A stretch of DNA of 7,613 bases from UBA12478 sp964513275. GTDB lineage: Bacteria; Patescibacteriota; Patescibacteriia; UBA9934; GWF2-40-263. The stretch is from the NCBI GenBank assembly GCA_964513275.1, contig CAZELN010000035.1, forward strand, positions 1-7,613, given 5' to 3'. Positions 1-5,103 of this stretch are shown in pieces (the stretch's first letter is position 1; each line of letters begins with the position of its first letter). The notes beneath the pieces are model-generated. The model had not been told where the DNA came from, did not search any database, and saw nothing but the letters and a program-made list of their open reading frames with translations. A program made the position numbers and the translations under genes.

Positions 1-2
1 TA

Positions 3-101
3 CGCATAGATGTGGAAGAGTATAAGAAAAAAGATGGAAAATATCAAGCAATCGATTATACTGGACTGGGGTCAGGTCTTGAGTCTGCACTTTATTTCTA
101 G
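3..101 (+). CDS. 3' end of an unidentified gene (partial)
   Basis: The third frame is open from the window edge to a TAG at 99-101. Its first twenty or so codons look like real coding sequence, lysine- and acid-rich (R-I-D-V-E-E-Y-K-K-K-D-G-K-Y). The last dozen codons, from about 65 on, are read out of the left arm and loop of an inverted repeat, so the natural C-terminus was probably replaced when that element inserted. The other two forward frames stop within the first 25 bases. The gene runs in the same direction as smpB and may be co-transcribed with it. Too little is visible to name a family. Confidence 0.5.
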   Translation, partial: RIDVEEYKKKDGKYQAIDYTGLGSGLESALYF

Positions 102-131
102 CTATGTGCAGACTCAAGACCTGACCCCAGT
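65..131. repeat. 26-bp perfect inverted repeat, 15-nt loop
   Basis: Arm 65-90 is the exact reverse complement of arm 106-131, separated by a loop at 91-105. The outer part of each arm carries the core CTGGGGTCAGGTCTTGAG. Beyond a two-base bulge (63-64) a further 5 bp can pair: 58-62 with 132-136, which reaches the first two bases of the smpB start codon. No T-run follows on either side, so it is not a typical intrinsic terminator. From memory, GGGGTCAGGTCTTG-like ends are associated with IS200-like, REP-associated tyrosine transposases. A REP/MITE-like remnant is therefore the favoured reading, but no transposase is present here. Confidence 0.75.
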
Positions 132-134
132 AGT

Positions 135-581
135 ATGTCTACTCTAGCTATCAACAAAAAAGCACGATTCGACTATGAAATCCTTGAAACGCTTGAGGGT
201 GGGTTGAAATTGACGGGCGCAGAGGTGAAGAGTGTGAAGGCGGGGCATACACAGCTTAAAGGCGCGTTTTTACATATCCAAGGCGGTGAGCTTTGGTTGA
301 AGGGTTCGTTTATCGCCGCATACAAGCCGGCGGGGAAGCAAGAAGACTACGACGCGAATCGGGACAGGAAAGTGCTTGTGCATCGACGTGAGTTGAGTCG
401 ACTTGTAGGGAAAAAGGGTCAAGAGGGACTGACGCTTGTGCCATTATCGATTTATACAAAAGGGGACTTGGTGAAACTCGAATTTGCGGTCGCTCGTGGA
501 AAGAAACAATACGAGAAACGTGAGGCCATTAAGAAGCGAGACGTCCAGCGAGATATTCGCGAGAAACTCAAGGGGAATTGA
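135..581 (+). CDS. smpB: SsrA-binding protein SmpB
   Basis: SmpB binds the tRNA-like domain of tmRNA and delivers it with EF-Tu to ribosomes stalled on broken mRNAs. The 148-aa product is full length for the family (about 150-160). It shows the N-terminal I-A-x-N-K-K-A-R-x-D-Y segment, the hallmark G-A-E-V-K-S-V-K-A-G motif (about residues 28-37), the R-x-R-K-L/V-L region, and the basic tail G-K-K-Q-Y-E-K-R that enters the mRNA channel. The start is fixed: the frame has a stop at 99-101 and no other usable start codon before 135. No SD precedes it, because the 26-bp inverted repeat ends only 4 nt upstream. The partner RNA gene ssrA lies 1.0 kb downstream on the other strand. The stop is TGA. 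Confidence 0.97.
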   Translation: MSTLAINKKARFDYEILETLEGGLKLTGAEVKSVKAGHTQLKGAFLHIQGGELWLKGSFIAAYKPAGKQEDYDANRDRKVLVHRRELSRLVGKKGQEGLTLVPLSIYTKGDLVKLEFAVARGKKQYEKREAIKKRDVQRDIREKLKGN

Positions 582-589
582 ATGAACCC

Positions 590-618
590 TTGATTTTTTT
601 GCGAAAAAGGAGTATAGT
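590..618 (+). promoter_or_regulatory. Promoter of the 671 gene
   Basis: TTGATT at 590-595 and TATAGT at 613-618 are separated by exactly 17 bp, a good sigma-70-type match. Transcription should start near 625, within the perfect palindrome AGAGGCCTCT (619-628). That palindrome could be an operator, though no regulator is visible. The promoter begins 8 nt after the smpB stop, so the 671 gene has its own transcription unit. Confidence 0.7.
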
Positions 619-627
619 AGAGGCCTC

Positions 628-655
628 TTTGAACTGTGCGAGCCGCACGGTCAAA
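628..655 (+). promoter_or_regulatory. 5' leader hairpin ahead of the 671 gene
   Basis: TTTGA and CTGTGCG (628-640, one bulged A) pair with CGCACGG and TCAAA (644-655) around an AGC loop, giving 12 bp with one G-U. The hairpin begins a few nucleotides after the predicted transcription start and ends before the SD GGAGG (661-665). That position is typical of hairpins that stabilise an mRNA 5' end, which is an inference here. Confidence 0.5.
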
Positions 656-670
656 CGAGCGGAGGTCTCC

Positions 671-937
671 ATGAATCGTGTCTTCTTCGCTGTTCTCGCG
701 GTCGTCGGCATCATCGTGCTGCGCGTGCTCCTCCTCTCCGAGGACTCGGTTCTCGGGATGTTCATCACATTCGGAGCGGCCATCGGCTTCTTCGTCTGGT
801 GCGGACGCATGATCACCAACGACAAGTTCCTCGAGGAGGCCAGGGCCAACGCCTACTCCGACACGACCGGCTCCAACCAGGGTTTCGACCCCGAGGTCAT
901 CGCGGCCGGCAAGCGCCGCGCCGACGGCATCGAGTAG
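671..937 (+). CDS. Small two-TM membrane protein, unknown function, GC-rich
   Basis: An 88-aa protein starting at the ATG at 671, chosen because GGAGG at 661-665 precedes it by 5 nt and because an upstream in-frame ATG (578) lies before the predicted transcription start. Two hydrophobic segments (about 4-21 and 27-46) form a helical hairpin, followed by a polar, charged tail of about 40 residues ending A-D-G-I-E. Almost every codon ends in C or G, in sharp contrast to smpB and the downstream operon and like the secreted gene at 7328. Own promoter, strong SD and 5' hairpin suggest high expression. C-ending codons could reflect translational selection rather than transfer. I recognise no family. 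Confidence 0.8.
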   Translation: MNRVFFAVLAVVGIIVLRVLLLSEDSVLGMFITFGAAIGFFVWCGRMITNDKFLEEARANAYSDTTGSNQGFDPEVIAAGKRRADGIE

Positions 938-970
938 CCCTCCTCACACGCTCAGACGCACTGAGCATTC

Positions 971-1010
971 ACAAAAACACACCACTCACGTGGCGTGTTT
1001 TTGTTTTATT
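971..1010. terminator. Bidirectional intrinsic terminator between convergent genes
   Basis: ACAAAAACAC (971-980) pairs with GTGTTTTTGT (995-1004), and inside it CCAC (982-985) pairs with GTGG (990-993) around a TCAC loop. Poly-A on the left and poly-T on the right let it end transcription in both directions. It serves the 671 gene (+) and the 1006-1476 gene (-), whose stop codon lies in its right flank. A smaller hairpin, GCTCAG / CTGAGC, sits just before it at 950-966. Confidence 0.85.
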
Positions 1011-1476
1011 CCTCAATGACTCTTTCCACGCTCGACGACCACAGCGGATGCGTTCTGGTTGTGTATTGTTTGCCTGTATCCGGACCTGTCAGCACTTCGT
1101 AGGTACTCTCGCCGTGAGCTACTTTCGCTTCATTTTCGAAATCAAGACCAAATTCTTGAGAACGTATGATGACTAAGTTCCCTTGTTGGTCAACGCCCAG
1201 ACCGCCTCCACGGATTGGATCACCCAATTGTTTTCCACCAGAGACCAAGGCTAGATTTCTCACGAGGTCGACTAATTCGTTTTTGTATCGCTCCGGATTT
1301 TTCAAGGAGAACGTAAGAGCGTCTTCAACAAATCCGCGTTCTCCAGCGGTTCGATCGATTTCCATTTTTTCCTCTTCTGACAACGTCTCAACCAAGCGTC
1401 GAGCAAAATCGCGCGTGTGAGCCTGCCAGACCTGCTGTTGTTCCTCTTGTGGGTTTGATGGAGCTTCTAGGTTCAT
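1006..1476 (-). CDS. Uncharacterised 156-aa soluble protein
   Basis: The product has no signal peptide or membrane segment. The N-terminal half is charged, glutamine-rich and predicted helical (Q-E-E-Q-Q-Q near residue 10-15, L-S-E-E-E-K-M-E-I-D near 33-42). The C-terminal half contains G-G-G-L-G-V-D-Q-Q-G-N-L-V-I-I and a Thr/Tyr-rich end, more suggestive of beta structure. Codon use matches the moderate-GC neighbours. It converges with the 671 gene and shares its terminator, and lies downstream of ssrA on the same strand but beyond the ssrA terminator. No good SD precedes the ATG. A possible promoter lies at 1491-1518. No family is recognised; coding status rests on length, composition and flanking signals. 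Confidence 0.75.
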   Translation of the reverse strand: MNLEAPSNPQEEQQQVWQAHTRDFARRLVETLSEEEKMEIDRTAGERGFVEDALTFSLKNPERYKNELVDLVRNLALVSGGKQLGDPIRGGGLGVDQQGNLVIIRSQEFGLDFENEAKVAHGESTYEVLTGPDTGKQYTTRTHPLWSSSVERVIEE

Positions 1477-1490
1477 AAAGTGACTAGGAA

Positions 1491-1518
1491 TTCATAGGAG
1501 ACCTTTTGAGGATATCAA
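1491..1518 (-). promoter_or_regulatory. Possible promoter of the 156-aa gene
   Basis: Read on the minus strand, TTGATA (1513-1518) and TATGAA (1491-1496) are spaced by 16 bp. Transcription would start about 7-8 nt before the ATG at 1476, giving a near-leaderless mRNA, consistent with the absence of an SD. The -10 matches only four of six consensus bases. Confidence 0.35.
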
Positions 1519-1570
1519 AAATAAAAAAAATTGCACGGTTTCCTCCTTGTTGAGCCGCTGTCACCCTAAC

Positions 1571-1607
1571 CAAAAACCCACCCCGATACAAGTTTGGGAT
1601 GGGCTTT
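1571..1607 (-). terminator. Intrinsic terminator of tmRNA
   Basis: Immediately after the mature tmRNA 3' end, the minus strand reads AAAGCCCATCCC, an 11-nt loop, then GGGGTGGGTTTTT. The arms pair over about 11-12 bp with two G-U pairs, and the stem runs into five T residues. Confidence 0.8.
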
Positions 1608-2026
1608 TGGAGCTGGGGAGAATTGAACTCCCGTGCGGTAAGGCTCCGCATGCTGATGTTTCCAAGCTCATTCACGCCTCATACCTCGTCACGCTCAAGG
1701 CGTGAAGCAATACATGACGAGGAGCCGATCGCAACTCTTGAGTGTAAGAGATCGGTGACCTTACACACCAGCTTCAGCCATAGGCTGACCCGCCTTTGGC
1801 GGGCGATGATATAACACCCGATTCTGAGCTATCGAGCATGACTCAGGCGGATGGTTCTGACGCTTACGCGAGAACAGGAGCAAATGATGGAATGCTAAAC
1901 GCATTCTTGATCTTTGCGATGACGTTGTTTGCAGTTGTCGTCTTGCATGGGGAATATTTGCGTGCGACCCATGCTCGCACGGCTTGATCAAAATGGAAGG
2001 GACTCCCGTCGAAGCCTGACAGCCCC
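1608..2026 (-). ncRNA. ssrA: tmRNA (transfer-messenger RNA, one-piece)
   Basis: tmRNA acts as alanyl-tRNA and short mRNA to free stalled ribosomes and tag the product for proteolysis. Both halves of the tRNA-like domain are present. The 5' end GGGGCTG (2020-2026) leads into the conserved GGCTTCGACGGGAGTC stretch. The 3' end has the T-arm GGGAG-TTCAATT-CTCCC and CAGCTCC, which closes a 7-bp acceptor stem with the 5' end (one G-U), then discriminator A at 1608. CCA is not encoded. A resume codon GCA at 1930-1932 opens a 22-codon tag. Hairpin- or pseudoknot-forming segments fill the rest (for example CCCGCC-AAA-GGCGGG). The 419-nt length is normal to slightly long for a one-piece tmRNA. Promoter and terminator flank it precisely. 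Confidence 0.96.
1864..1932 (-). other. tmRNA tag-peptide reading frame
   Basis: After ACAACT, the GCA at 1930-1932 begins A-N-N-V-I-A-K-I-K-N-A-F and continues to F-A-P-V-L-A, then TAA at 1864-1866: 22 residues. The opening GCA-AAC resembles the E. coli tag start, and the hydrophobic small-residue C-terminus (V-L-A) fits a ClpXP-type degron. The other two frames either stop early with a polar end or run on far too long. The tag is about twice the length of the E. coli tag, but within the range seen in bacteria. Confidence 0.6.
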
Positions 2027-2033
2027 GTTACCA

Positions 2034-2062
2034 AGATTAATCAAAAAAAGAGGTTTTGTCAA
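2034..2062 (-). promoter_or_regulatory. ssrA promoter
   Basis: On the minus strand, a perfect TTGACA (2057-2062) and TAATCT (2034-2039) are spaced by 17 bp. Seven nucleotides later comes the predicted mature 5' end GGGGCTG at 2026. Such precise placement suggests that transcription starts at or very near the mature 5' end. Confidence 0.9.
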
Positions 2063-2070
2063 TGCAACTA

Positions 2071-2079
2071 TGTTATAAT
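2071..2079 (+). promoter_or_regulatory. Extended -10 promoter of the permease operon
   Basis: TGTTATAAT gives a perfect TATAAT (2074-2079) with the TGn extension, and no clear -35 at the right distance. The predicted start is near 2086, only about 4 nt before the ATG at 2090, and no SD exists, so the mRNA should be leaderless or nearly so. It is back-to-back with the ssrA promoter, and the two core regions interleave. Confidence 0.65.
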
Positions 2080-2089
2080 TTTTTTACCT

Positions 2090-3149
2090 ATGCAGCCGCC
2101 GCAATCGGTCAGCATTTCTACCGCGACCTTTATCAAAGCCGTTCTCATTGTTCTTGGGATCTGGTTTTTGTGGTTTATCCGCGACGTGGTTGCGATTTTT
2201 GTGGCATCCGTCCTGCTTGCCGCGCTCATTGAACCGTTTGCGGCTTGGTTTGCAGCCAGACGGGTTCCGCGCGGCATCGCGGTGCTCATCGTCTACACAT
2301 GCTTACTGACGTTCTCGGCGATTTTTGTGCTCTTGTTTGTTCCTATTATCGCCCAGCAGGGCGCGCAACTCGTTTCAAATTTTTCTGAGTATTACGCGCG
2401 TGCCGTTGAGTCATTCGGGAACGTGAAACAATTTTCTGTTGATTACGGTTTTGGCGATAACCTCACCAGCTCCCTCAACGCCCTCCAAACCAGCGCGGCC
2501 AATTCGTTTGGATCGTTTTTTTCAACCGTCTGGGGCGTGGTGGGTGGTGTGGCAGCCATGTTTATCGTGCTAGTTCTTTCGTTCTATATGGTTGTGGAAG
2601 AGGAGAAAATGCGAAAGGGGGAAAGGGGAGAAAGTGGGCGATGGGGGGANNNNNNNNNNTTCTCTCGCGCCAATCGAATACCAACCGTATGTCGCGCATG
2701 TGATGAAGAAGATGTCTAAAAAGATGGGAGAGTGGTTACGAGGGCAACTTATTTTAGGATTGATCGTCGCCTTGGCCGTGTATGTTGGCCTGACGTTTTT
2801 GGGTGTGAAGTATGCCCTGGTGCTGGCGCTCATGGCTGGTGTCTTGGAGGTCATTCCCTATGTGGGACCAATCATTTCGCTTGTGCCTGCATTGTTTATC
2901 GGTTTTGCGCAGTCACCGGTGATTGGTGTTCTGGTGGTCGTGTTGTATGTGGTTATTCAACAGGTTGAAAATCATATACTGGTTCCAAAGGTGATGCAGA
3001 AGGTCACTGGACTTAATCCCATCATTAGCATTTTGGCGCTTCTGGTTGGACTGAAAGCTGGTGGCCTTGCGGGAGCCATTCTTGCCATTCCGCTGGCGAT
3101 GATGGGAGTCGTAATTTTGGAAGATTTATTTCGAGATGTAACCGAGTAA
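2090..3149 (+). CDS. AI-2E family permease, interrupted by an assembly gap
   Basis: The 5' part (2090 to about 2616) and the 3' part (about 2660-3149) together match the AI-2E/UPF0118 layout. An N-terminal hydrophobic pair is followed by an extracytoplasmic amphipathic region with a serine/asparagine-rich stretch, then L-S-F-Y-M-V-V-E-E. The conserved C-terminal half has Y-Q-P-Y-V, W-L-R-G-Q-L-I-L-G, L-E-V-I-P-Y-V-G-P-I and Q-Q-V-E-N-H-I-L-V-P-K-V-M. Family members include putative exporters such as TqsA and Na+/H+ antiporters; the substrate cannot be read from sequence. Ten Ns at 2650-2659 follow a 33-nt purine-rich stretch that does not fit the family, and the two halves lie in different frames. 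I read this as a gap-size or assembly artefact rather than a proven frameshift. First gene of the operon. Confidence 0.9.
2617..2648 (+). other. G-quadruplex motif beside the N gap
   Basis: Four G-runs of 5, 4, 3 and 6 (2617-2621, 2625-2628, 2636-2638, 2643-2648) are separated by loops AAA, AGAAAGT and CGAT, which satisfies the G3+N1-7 rule on the coding strand. The stretch is almost all purine, ends one base before the ten Ns, and lies where the AI-2E family has ordinary coding sequence. Confidence 0.6.
2650..2659. other. Assembly gap (10 N)
   Basis: Ten consecutive N bases inside the permease gene. The round number suggests a placeholder of unknown true length. Confidence 0.99.
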
Positions 3150-3151
3150 TT

Positions 3152-3574
3152 ATGCGCTATTATCATCGCCATTCTTTTTTCCCGCTCGTTGTTATCGTCC
3201 TATCTGTGATTCTTGCGGGACTCATTTTTTGGTCTGTCCAAAATGAGCCTTCCTCAACGTCGGTGATCACGACGCAAGAAGTCGAGTTAGTTGATCCAGC
3301 GGCCTATCGTGATTCGCTCGCACACATTGTTGGAACATTTGATGAGCGAATGACTTCGTCTCAAGACGATTTAGATAAACTTCTGGCAACACAAACGGCG
3401 CTTGCCGGCGTTCTGGAACTGCGTGTGCCCGTTGAATTTAAAGATCTCCATCTCGCTCTGGCTGTTGCGTTCAGCGATATTGAGAAGTCCCTTCAACGTG
3501 AAGACAGAAATATCGATGTCGCACTCGCTCAGATCAACGAGCTGAAACAGTCCTATCCTTGGCTTGCTCAATAG
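3152..3574 (+). CDS. Small single-pass anchored protein, unknown
   Basis: A 140-aa product with a short basic N-terminus (M-R-Y-Y-H-R-H), one hydrophobic segment at about 10-30, and an extracytoplasmic domain of about 110 residues. The domain is acidic and predicted all-helical (F-D-E-R-M-T-S-S-Q-D-D-L-D-K-L-L), ends Y-P-W-L-A-Q, and has no cysteines. The ATG lies 2 nt after the permease stop and has no SD, so translation is probably coupled. It is followed after 3 nt by the next gene. A signal anchor is more likely than a cleaved signal peptide, since no clear cleavage site follows. A V-P-x-E-F-K-D-L-H motif near the middle of the domain may be a family signature, but I cannot name the family. 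Confidence 0.8.
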   Translation: MRYYHRHSFFPLVVIVLSVILAGLIFWSVQNEPSSTSVITTQEVELVDPAAYRDSLAHIVGTFDERMTSSQDDLDKLLATQTALAGVLELRVPVEFKDLHLALAVAFSDIEKSLQREDRNIDVALAQINELKQSYPWLAQ

Positions 3575-3577
3575 TCT

Positions 3578-4342
3578 ATGGCTCGCGTGGAAAAACAATC
3601 AGCGCTTGAGGATCGTCTCAAAGAAGTGAAAGGCGACGTGGTCATGGAAGTGAGACGTTGGACGCGTGTGCGTCGTCCTTGGCTTACATGCTCGTTGGTT
3701 GTCTTGGTTTTGTTCCTTGGTTTGTGCGTGTGGGCGGCGTGGGGTGTGGCGGCAACCGGACTTATTCGAGTCCCGCTCTTCACCACGCTTGCGTTCGAGC
3801 TTCCGCAACCCACACGGCCGGTAACACCAGGAGTTCCAGCGCAAACAGTTTTTCAAGAAACGTTTACCAGCACACTTACGCGTCGGTTGTATGAAGGCAG
3901 TGGCATCTTAGAAGATCGATCCATTGAGCTTTTATTGTCGGAAGGTTCACTCACGGCGTCATTGAGGTCGTTTCTTGAAGATGCGGGTTTGACCTGGATT
4001 GAAACATCAGGCGCCCAGGTCGTGGTCGATCAAGAGGTCGGCGTTGAATTGTTCCTTCCGTTTTCCTCTCCGGTAAGTGATCTTCAAACGGCGGTGAAAG
4101 CCACATTTGCGCTTGAGGCTGAGCAAGGGAATCTTGTGGTAACCCCTATTGATATCACGCTTGGCTCGCAACGTATTCCCGATGTGTTGGTGGCGACATT
4201 TTTGAAACCGTTTCTTGAAACAGAACTTTCCAAACTCAATGCGGCCATGGTTGGTTACGCCCAAATTTCCGACGTGGAAGTCCTTCCGCGTGAAGTCATT
4301 ATTTCAAGTGAACTCTCCGTGGAGATTCAAGAGTCCTTATGA
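3578..4342 (+). CDS. Anchored protein with an extracytoplasmic, possibly lipid-binding-like domain
   Basis: A 254-aa protein. Residues 1-33 are charged and helical (E-D-R-L-K-E-V-K). One membrane segment spans about 34-60 (W-L-T-C-S-L-V-V-L-V-L-F). The rest is outside. Its outer domain carries V-E-L-F-L-P-F, then V-K-A-T-F-A-L-E-A-E-Q-G-N-L-V-V-T-P, I-T-L-G-S, a long amphipathic helix, and I-S-D-V-E-V-L-P-R-E-V-I-I. This order of strands, helix and final strands recalls YpmS/DUF2140 and DUF2993 proteins, but that is a weak resemblance and no function should be assigned from it. The gene starts 3 nt after the upstream stop, and its last four bases (ATGA) overlap the start of the next gene, so it is part of a coupled operon. 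Confidence 0.8.
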   Translation: MARVEKQSALEDRLKEVKGDVVMEVRRWTRVRRPWLTCSLVVLVLFLGLCVWAAWGVAATGLIRVPLFTTLAFELPQPTRPVTPGVPAQTVFQETFTSTLTRRLYEGSGILEDRSIELLLSEGSLTASLRSFLEDAGLTWIETSGAQVVVDQEVGVELFLPFSSPVSDLQTAVKATFALEAEQGNLVVTPIDITLGSQRIPDVLVATFLKPFLETELSKLNAAMVGYAQISDVEVLPREVIISSELSVEIQESL

Positions 4343-5103
4343 TCCTCCTGCATCGTCTCACATCATTTGCGGTTGCTGCCATCGCCTTGCTTGGGTTTGT
4401 GTTATTGATAGTTTCTCCCTCGCATCCGTATTTCGTCATAGCGGGGACAAGCGTTCTGGTTGCTTTTCTTTTGGGCAGACTGCTTGGATGGCAAGTCGGA
4501 ACATTTCAATTTTGGCATTTGTTAGGCACGCCGTTGTTGCTGCTGCTTTCCAGCTTCGGTCCGTTTTTCCTCCTGGAGCATCTTATTCCAAAAATCGGTC
4601 TGTCCGCGCTTGCGGTGGTGTTTCTATTTCTTTTTACGGAGCATGTGTTTAGTTTCACACATCTGCCTGTTGCCTACCAACCCTTCACGCTTGAATACCT
4701 CTCCGGACTCCTTCATATTCTTTCCGTCTTTTTTCTTTCTGTTCTCGGCTTTGGTCTTTCTCTGTTTCTTCAAACGCCGTTGTGGTTGTTGTCGACGGTA
4801 TTTTTTTTCATCCTGTTTTTTATCGTGTATGGCACGTTGTGGGCGGGCAAAGTGGATCCGGTGCGAGCCCGTCCGTACGCGTTTGCAGGTGCGGTTCTCA
4901 CCACCGAGTTATTTGCTTCGCTGGCGTTTTTGCCAACGGGATTCTATTCCAATGCCGCGTTTCTGGCGTTGGGCGTCTACGTGTTTCTTGGTCTTTCTCG
5001 AGCGCATGCATTGCATAAACTTTCCAAAGAAGTGTTGCGCCGTTACCTGATCGTATTTGTTGTACTTACCATCTTCATCACGCTTACATCTCAATGGGTA
5101 TGA
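4339..5103 (+). CDS. Polytopic membrane protein, unknown
   Basis: A 254-aa, very hydrophobic protein with about eight predicted membrane segments, roughly 5-26, 31-50, 57-78, 85-105, 122-146, 148-168, 180-215 (one or two) and 236-252. The longest polar connections are around 107-120 and 216-235, the latter basic (K-L-S-K-E-V-L-R-R-Y). No transport or enzyme motif is evident. Its ATG overlaps the previous stop as ATGA, which implies coupled translation and a stoichiometric partner role. It may be the membrane core of a complex with the two anchored proteins before it and the HtrA-like protein after it; this rests only on operon structure. Confidence 0.8.
   Translation: MILLHRLTSFAVAAIALLGFVLLIVSPSHPYFVIAGTSVLVAFLLGRLLGWQVGTFQFWHLLGTPLLLLLSSFGPFFLLEHLIPKIGLSALAVVFLFLFTEHVFSFTHLPVAYQPFTLEYLSGLLHILSVFFLSVLGFGLSLFLQTPLWLLSTVFFFILFFIVYGTLWAGKVDPVRARPYAFAGAVLTTELFASLAFLPTGFYSNAAFLALGVYVFLGLSRAHALHKLSKEVLRRYLIVFVVLTIFITLTSQWV

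Noticed and set aside
65..131. Inverted repeat as a transcription terminator
   Set aside because: No T-run follows the stem on either strand, and it sits against the smpB start codon.
578..670. Upstream ATG at 578 as start of the two-TM protein
   Set aside because: It lies before the predicted transcription start, the added residues look like translated promoter and leader, and the ATG at 671 has an SD.
799..1176. Plus-strand ORF of 125 codons
   Set aside because: It crosses the 671 gene out of frame, the terminator and the opposite-strand gene; a shadow of high-GC coding.
1484..1675. Minus-strand ORF of 63 codons after ssrA
   Set aside because: Its first half is the tmRNA tRNA-like domain and terminator; no SD, unnatural composition.
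1761..1991. Minus-strand 76-codon ORF and a plus-strand ORF at 1796-1987
   Set aside because: Both lie entirely within the tmRNA gene, whose ends, tag and promoter are clear.
2090..3149. Permease as a pseudogene
   Set aside because: The frame change coincides with ten Ns; both halves are otherwise intact and family-like, so an assembly gap explains it.
2090..3149. Quorum-sensing (AI-2) function for the permease
   Set aside because: The family name is historical; members have diverse substrates and nothing here, such as luxS, supports AI-2.
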